Below are positions 61,305 to 64,000 of a stretch of DNA of 64,000 nucleotides, in pieces (the stretch's first letter is position 1; the number at the start of each line of letters is the position of its first letter). The position numbers were made by a program, and so were the translations under genes. The DNA is from JAGVGT01 sp963807225. Lineage in GTDB: Bacteria; Desulfobacterota; Desulfobulbia; Desulfobulbales; JAGXFP01. The notes beneath the pieces were generated by a model. The model had not been told where the DNA came from. It worked only from the letters and a program-made list of their open reading frames with translations, and ran no database searches. The stretch is from assembly GCA_963807225.1 (NCBI GenBank), contig CAWEAD010000005.1, forward strand, positions 930,001 to 994,000, written 5' to 3'.

Positions 61305-61433
61305 GGCGCTGATCCCCAGGGACAGCAGAAACTGCAACGACAACATGCTGTGCGAAGCCGGCGAAAATGTTTGTTCACGCCCAATATGGGAAGTTATCAG
61401 GGCCATGGCAACCTGGTCAGGGGGGTAAAATGA
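61305..61433 (+). pseudogene. Fragment of a third surface-protein gene, same C-terminal module
   Basis: NDNMLCEAGE and, after a frame change at an A4 run, CLFTPNMGSYQGHGNLV match the end of the beta-helix protein (NDNTLCESGEACLFTWNLGS). It closes in a TGA at 61431-61433. Upstream there is no signal peptide or body, so it is the leftover end of a related gene or duplication. Confidence 0.75.
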
Positions 61434-61459
61434 TGGCGCCTGGAACGGCATCCGTTTGG

Positions 61460-62497
61460 CTATTTCTTGGGGGTGGCCAGGAAGGCTTGGATGGCGCCGT
61501 TGTCGGTGGCCAACCAGCCCACTATTTGACCGTTATTGTTGAGATCGGTGGCAACTGCGTAGCTGCTGCCGAAATTTCCCAGATCGGTTACCTGGCCGTT
61601 CTGGTAAAGGAAGCTGTGCTCGCCGGTCGGGGTAGAGCTCTTGAGCAGAATCCGTCCCTTTACGTTGATGGCGATGGCCGAGCTGAAATTTCCGACCAGC
61701 GGCGCCAAGTCGGTCATTACGCCATTTTCCCAGATAAAGGCATGATATTCGCCGGCAGCAGTCTGGGCCCAGCCCACCACCTGACCGGCATCGTTGAGAT
61801 CCTGACCTTGGATGCAGGGGCCGCCGAGGTCGCCAAGATCGGTCAGGCTGCCCTGGTTCCAGAGCAGGGTACGAAAACCGTCGGCGGTAATCTCTTTCAC
61901 CAGGTACTGACCCACATTATTCATGGCCACGGCGTATCCATTAAGTTCGCCACTGATGATTTGCAGGTTGCCGTGGTCATCGACGAAGGCCTGGTCGGTA
62001 TCGAGGGAGAGACGGCCGGCGATCTGCCCGGAATCATTAATGGCCATTGCGAAGCTGGTCTCGCCGGTGTTCAAAAAGTGACTGGTGCCGTCGGAGTCGT
62101 ACAAGAAGGCATCCGTTTGGCCGGCGGTTTCACGCCAACCTACCACCTGACCCTGATTATTGATGGCGCTGGCTTGTCCTTCCGGCATAATGGTGCGCAT
62201 GGTGCCCTGCTTCCAGCTAAAGGCATTGGTTTTGCCGTTCTGGTTGAGATAGTTGCCGGCCACCTGGCCTTGATCGTTTACCGCGACCGCGTAGCTGTCG
62301 CCGTCCAAAGTGCCGAGCAGAACGATGTTGTAAGGAAAGCTGGGCGGTACGGTGGTGAGGGTGACGTCTTTTGCCTGGGTGGAGTAGGCGGTGGACTCGG
62401 TGCCGGCGGTGCTGTCAACGGTTCCACCGCCACCGCCGCATGCTGCCAGCAAAATCGGTAATGTCATTATCGAAGTGAGCTTCGCGAGAGTATTCAT
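61460..62497 (-). CDS. HAF-repeat extracellular lipoprotein
   Basis: A 345-residue exported protein with a signal ending LLAACGGGGG (lipoprotein). Seven HAF-type repeats of about 35-45 residues follow. Their cores are AVAVNDQGQVAG, ASAINNQGQVVGW, AMAINDSGQIAG, AVAMNNVGQYLV, GQDLNDAGQVVGW, AIAINVKGRILL and ATDLNNNGQIVGW, with alternating FSWKQG and FLYDSD segments. HAF repeats form a beta-propeller-like extracellular domain of unknown ligand. It is the last gene on the strand of the NtrC-type regulator, and a sigma-54-like promoter lies about 60 bases upstream. Expression by that regulator is a fair guess. Confidence 0.85.
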   Translation of the reverse strand: MNTLAKLTSIMTLPILLAACGGGGGTVDSTAGTESTAYSTQAKDVTLTTVPPSFPYNIVLLGTLDGDSYAVAVNDQGQVAGNYLNQNGKTNAFSWKQGTMRTIMPEGQASAINNQGQVVGWRETAGQTDAFLYDSDGTSHFLNTGETSFAMAINDSGQIAGRLSLDTDQAFVDDHGNLQIISGELNGYAVAMNNVGQYLVKEITADGFRTLLWNQGSLTDLGDLGGPCIQGQDLNDAGQVVGWAQTAAGEYHAFIWENGVMTDLAPLVGNFSSAIAINVKGRILLKSSTPTGEHSFLYQNGQVTDLGNFGSSYAVATDLNNNGQIVGWLATDNGAIQAFLATPKK

Positions 62498-62558
62498 GGG
62501 GTACCTCCTCTGTTAATGAGGACTGGATCATTCTTTCAGTCGCTCATACCTAAGGAGT

Positions 62559-62575
62559 CTGCCAGTATCGTGCCA
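62559..62575 (-). promoter_or_regulatory. Sigma-54-like promoter of the HAF gene
   Basis: On the minus strand TGGCAC-GATAC-TGGCAG: the GG and GC of the -24/-12 core are kept with ten bases between, and the -12 box differs from TTGCA by one base. It lies about 62 bases upstream of the ATG at 62497. Confidence 0.55.
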
Positions 62576-62804
62576 TCGCTGTAATCTGTTGTAATCATTG
62601 ATAAAAATATAGATCAACTAATCCTGCCCCGATCCTGCGGCAAAGTTTGAACACTCTTTCTTGATTTAGGGGAGTGGCGGAGGCTGGCCCTGGCCGGGCG
62701 CGGGCTGGAGAAAAGAACGCAACAACACACGGCTAAGAGTGTGTCAAGGTTGTTGCCTTCACTGGTGTTGTATTATTGACAGCGAGAGAGGCGAGACTGC
62801 CGGG

Positions 62805-64000
62805 TCAGGGTATCTGTAAGCCTTTTTTCTTGATTTTTTGCAGGAGGGTGGTGCGGTTCAGGTTGAGCAGGCGGGCCGCCTCTTTTTTATTACCGTCGCT
62901 CAAACTGAGGGCTTGCAGAATCAGGCGGGTCTCGAGGTCTTGGATCAGCCCGTCAAAATCGACTCCCGCGGCTCCAAACTCGATCACAGGTGGCCAGGGG
63001 TTGTCGGCGGTGGTTGCCTGGAGGTGTCTCGAGGTGGAATCGGCAACATACTTGGGGGGCAAATCGCGCAGGTTGACGGTGGTGCCACCGCTTAAGACCA
63101 CCAGGCGTTGGACCAGGTTCTCCAGTTCACGGACATTGCCCGGCCACGGATACTCGACCAGAGTGGCTTTGGCTTCAGGGCTGAAGTCGAGTGGGCGGTT
63201 GGCGCGGGTGCGGTTGAAAATTTGGACGAACTTGTCCAGCAACAGGCCAATATCACCCTGCCGTTGGCGCAGAGGGGGGATGGTCAGTGGAATCACACTC
63301 AAGCGGTAATAAAGGTCTTCCCGGAACTGGCCGGCGGCCACCATGGTCTCGAGATCGCGATGGGTGGCGGAAATGATTCGCACATCCACCGCCACCGGTT
63401 CCAGCCCTCCGACCGGCACGAAGGATTTGTCCTGTAGCACCCGTAAGAGCTTGGCCTGCAGATTATGATGCATGTCGCCGATCTCGTCGAGGAACAAGGT
63501 GCCCCCGTCGGCAAACTGTATCAGGCCGATCTTGGATTGAGCGGCGCCGGTGAAGGCCCCTTTGCGGTAGCCGAACAGTTCGCTTTCCAGCAGTTCGTCG
63601 GGAATGGCGGCGCAATTGAGCGGGACAAAATTCTTCAGTTGGCGGTGACTGTGGGCGTGGATGGCCCGGGCCACCAATTCCTTGCCGGTGCCGCTTTCGC
63701 CCTGGATCAATACGGTACTGGTACCATCCGAGGCAAGTTTGCCGATCAGGTCGAAGAGGGCCAGCATCTCCGGCGAATTGCCGATAATGCCGTAAAAGCC
63801 GTCGGACTTGCGGATTTTCCGGCCCTGTTTTTCCCGGTGGACCAGGAGGTCGTAGAAATGGAGAGCGCGGGCGCTGACGATCACCGCTTCGGTGGGATCG
63901 TAGGGATGGTTGAGATAGGAAAAAGCACCCCGGTCCAGGGCCTCGATCAAGGCCTGTCGGTCGCCCAGGGGGACCACCGGCACCAGCACCACCTGGGGAT
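62805..64000 (-). CDS. NtrC-type sigma-54-dependent response regulator (cut by right edge)
   Basis: About 398 residues are present; the start of the receiver domain lies beyond the window. The C-terminal end of the receiver reads PQVVLVPVVPLGDRQALIEA and FSYLNHPYDP (about 1-30). The AAA+ domain has Walker A GESGTGKELVARAI near residue 92, the sigma-54 contact GAFTGAAQS near 145, and GTLFLDEIGDM near 163. HR-D-type VDVRIISATHRDLETM and PWPGNVRELENLVQRL follow. A Fis-type helix-turn-helix closes it: GNKKEAARLLNLNRTTLLQK. The adjacent HAF gene and the DUF2202 gene have sigma-54 promoters and may be among its targets. Confidence 0.93.
   Translation of the reverse strand, partial: PQVVLVPVVPLGDRQALIEALDRGAFSYLNHPYDPTEAVIVSARALHFYDLLVHREKQGRKIRKSDGFYGIIGNSPEMLALFDLIGKLASDGTSTVLIQGESGTGKELVARAIHAHSHRQLKNFVPLNCAAIPDELLESELFGYRKGAFTGAAQSKIGLIQFADGGTLFLDEIGDMHHNLQAKLLRVLQDKSFVPVGGLEPVAVDVRIISATHRDLETMVAAGQFREDLYYRLSVIPLTIPPLRQRQGDIGLLLDKFVQIFNRTRANRPLDFSPEAKATLVEYPWPGNVRELENLVQRLVVLSGGTTVNLRDLPPKYVADSTSRHLQATTADNPWPPVIEFGAAGVDFDGLIQDLETRLILQALSLSDGNKKEAARLLNLNRTTLLQKIKKKGLQIP

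Noticed and set aside
61367..62461. Plus-strand ORF opposite the HAF-repeat gene
   Set aside because: The minus strand has lipobox and seven HAF repeats; the plus frame mirrors repeats only.

Overview
The window looks like chromosomal DNA of a GC-rich Gram-negative bacterium, most likely a member of the former Deltaproteobacteria (Desulfobacterota). The grounds are the gene mix (A/V-type ATPase operon, ADP-forming acyl-CoA synthetase, NtrC-type regulator with sigma-54-like promoters, many lipoproteins with lipobox-type signals) and a base composition of roughly 60% G+C. This is inference from gene content; no rRNA gene is present to confirm it. I saw no tRNA, rRNA, CRISPR array, transposase or integrase.

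Layout. 1-5.1 kb: gyrB (partial at the left edge) and dnaN on the minus strand, then an AT-rich gap with three DnaA-box-like sites that could be the replication origin, then a serine hydrolase and mtnA. 5.2-5.4 kb: a tiny membrane ORF with an in-frame UGA in a CPT(UGA) context, a candidate new selenoprotein. 5.5-16.4 kb: housekeeping genes (DUF255 thioredoxin-like protein, DUF47-Pit phosphate uptake, comF, a DEAD-box helicase, a phosphohexomutase, small lipoprotein and cysteine-cluster genes). 16.5-20 kb: an accessory patch with a GIY-YIG protein and DUF2239 behind a promoter with paired operators, and a lower-GC ice-binding-type lipoprotein. 20.3-32.3 kb: oxidoreductase, Na/Pi cotransporter, a string of small envelope proteins (one with a nonsense codon), a CapA-like/unknown gene pair, an RtcA-MJ1316 RNA-repair pair, and small membrane proteins. 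32.4-41.4 kb: a methyltransferase behind a complete V/A-type ATPase operon in the transcribed order H-I-K-E-C-F-A-B-D. 41.8-45 kb: DUF362, DUF1566 and a sigma-54-driven DUF2202 protein, plus a decayed membrane-protein gene.

45-51.3 kb is a coherent acetyl-CoA/acetylation block: AcuC-like deacetylase, AcuB-like CBS-ACT protein, ADP-forming acyl-CoA synthetase, and a CoA-transferase fused to a GNAT acetyltransferase. It recalls the Bacillus acuABC-acsA set rebuilt around other acetate enzymes. 51.4-64 kb is a surface-protein region: a 1081-residue MalT/BTAD-type regulator followed by large secreted lipoproteins (PKD repeats plus parallel beta-helix; fibronectin III plus seven kelch-like repeats; HAF repeats). 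Two of these genes carry frameshifts, and a fragment of a third related gene lies between them. The region ends with an NtrC-type sigma-54 activator cut by the right edge.

The items most worth checking are the UGA-containing mini-protein, the acu-like block, the rtcA-MJ1316 pair, the multiply frameshifted surface lipoprotein genes, and a dispersed intergenic repeat found at three sites, one of them inside the V-ATPase operon.
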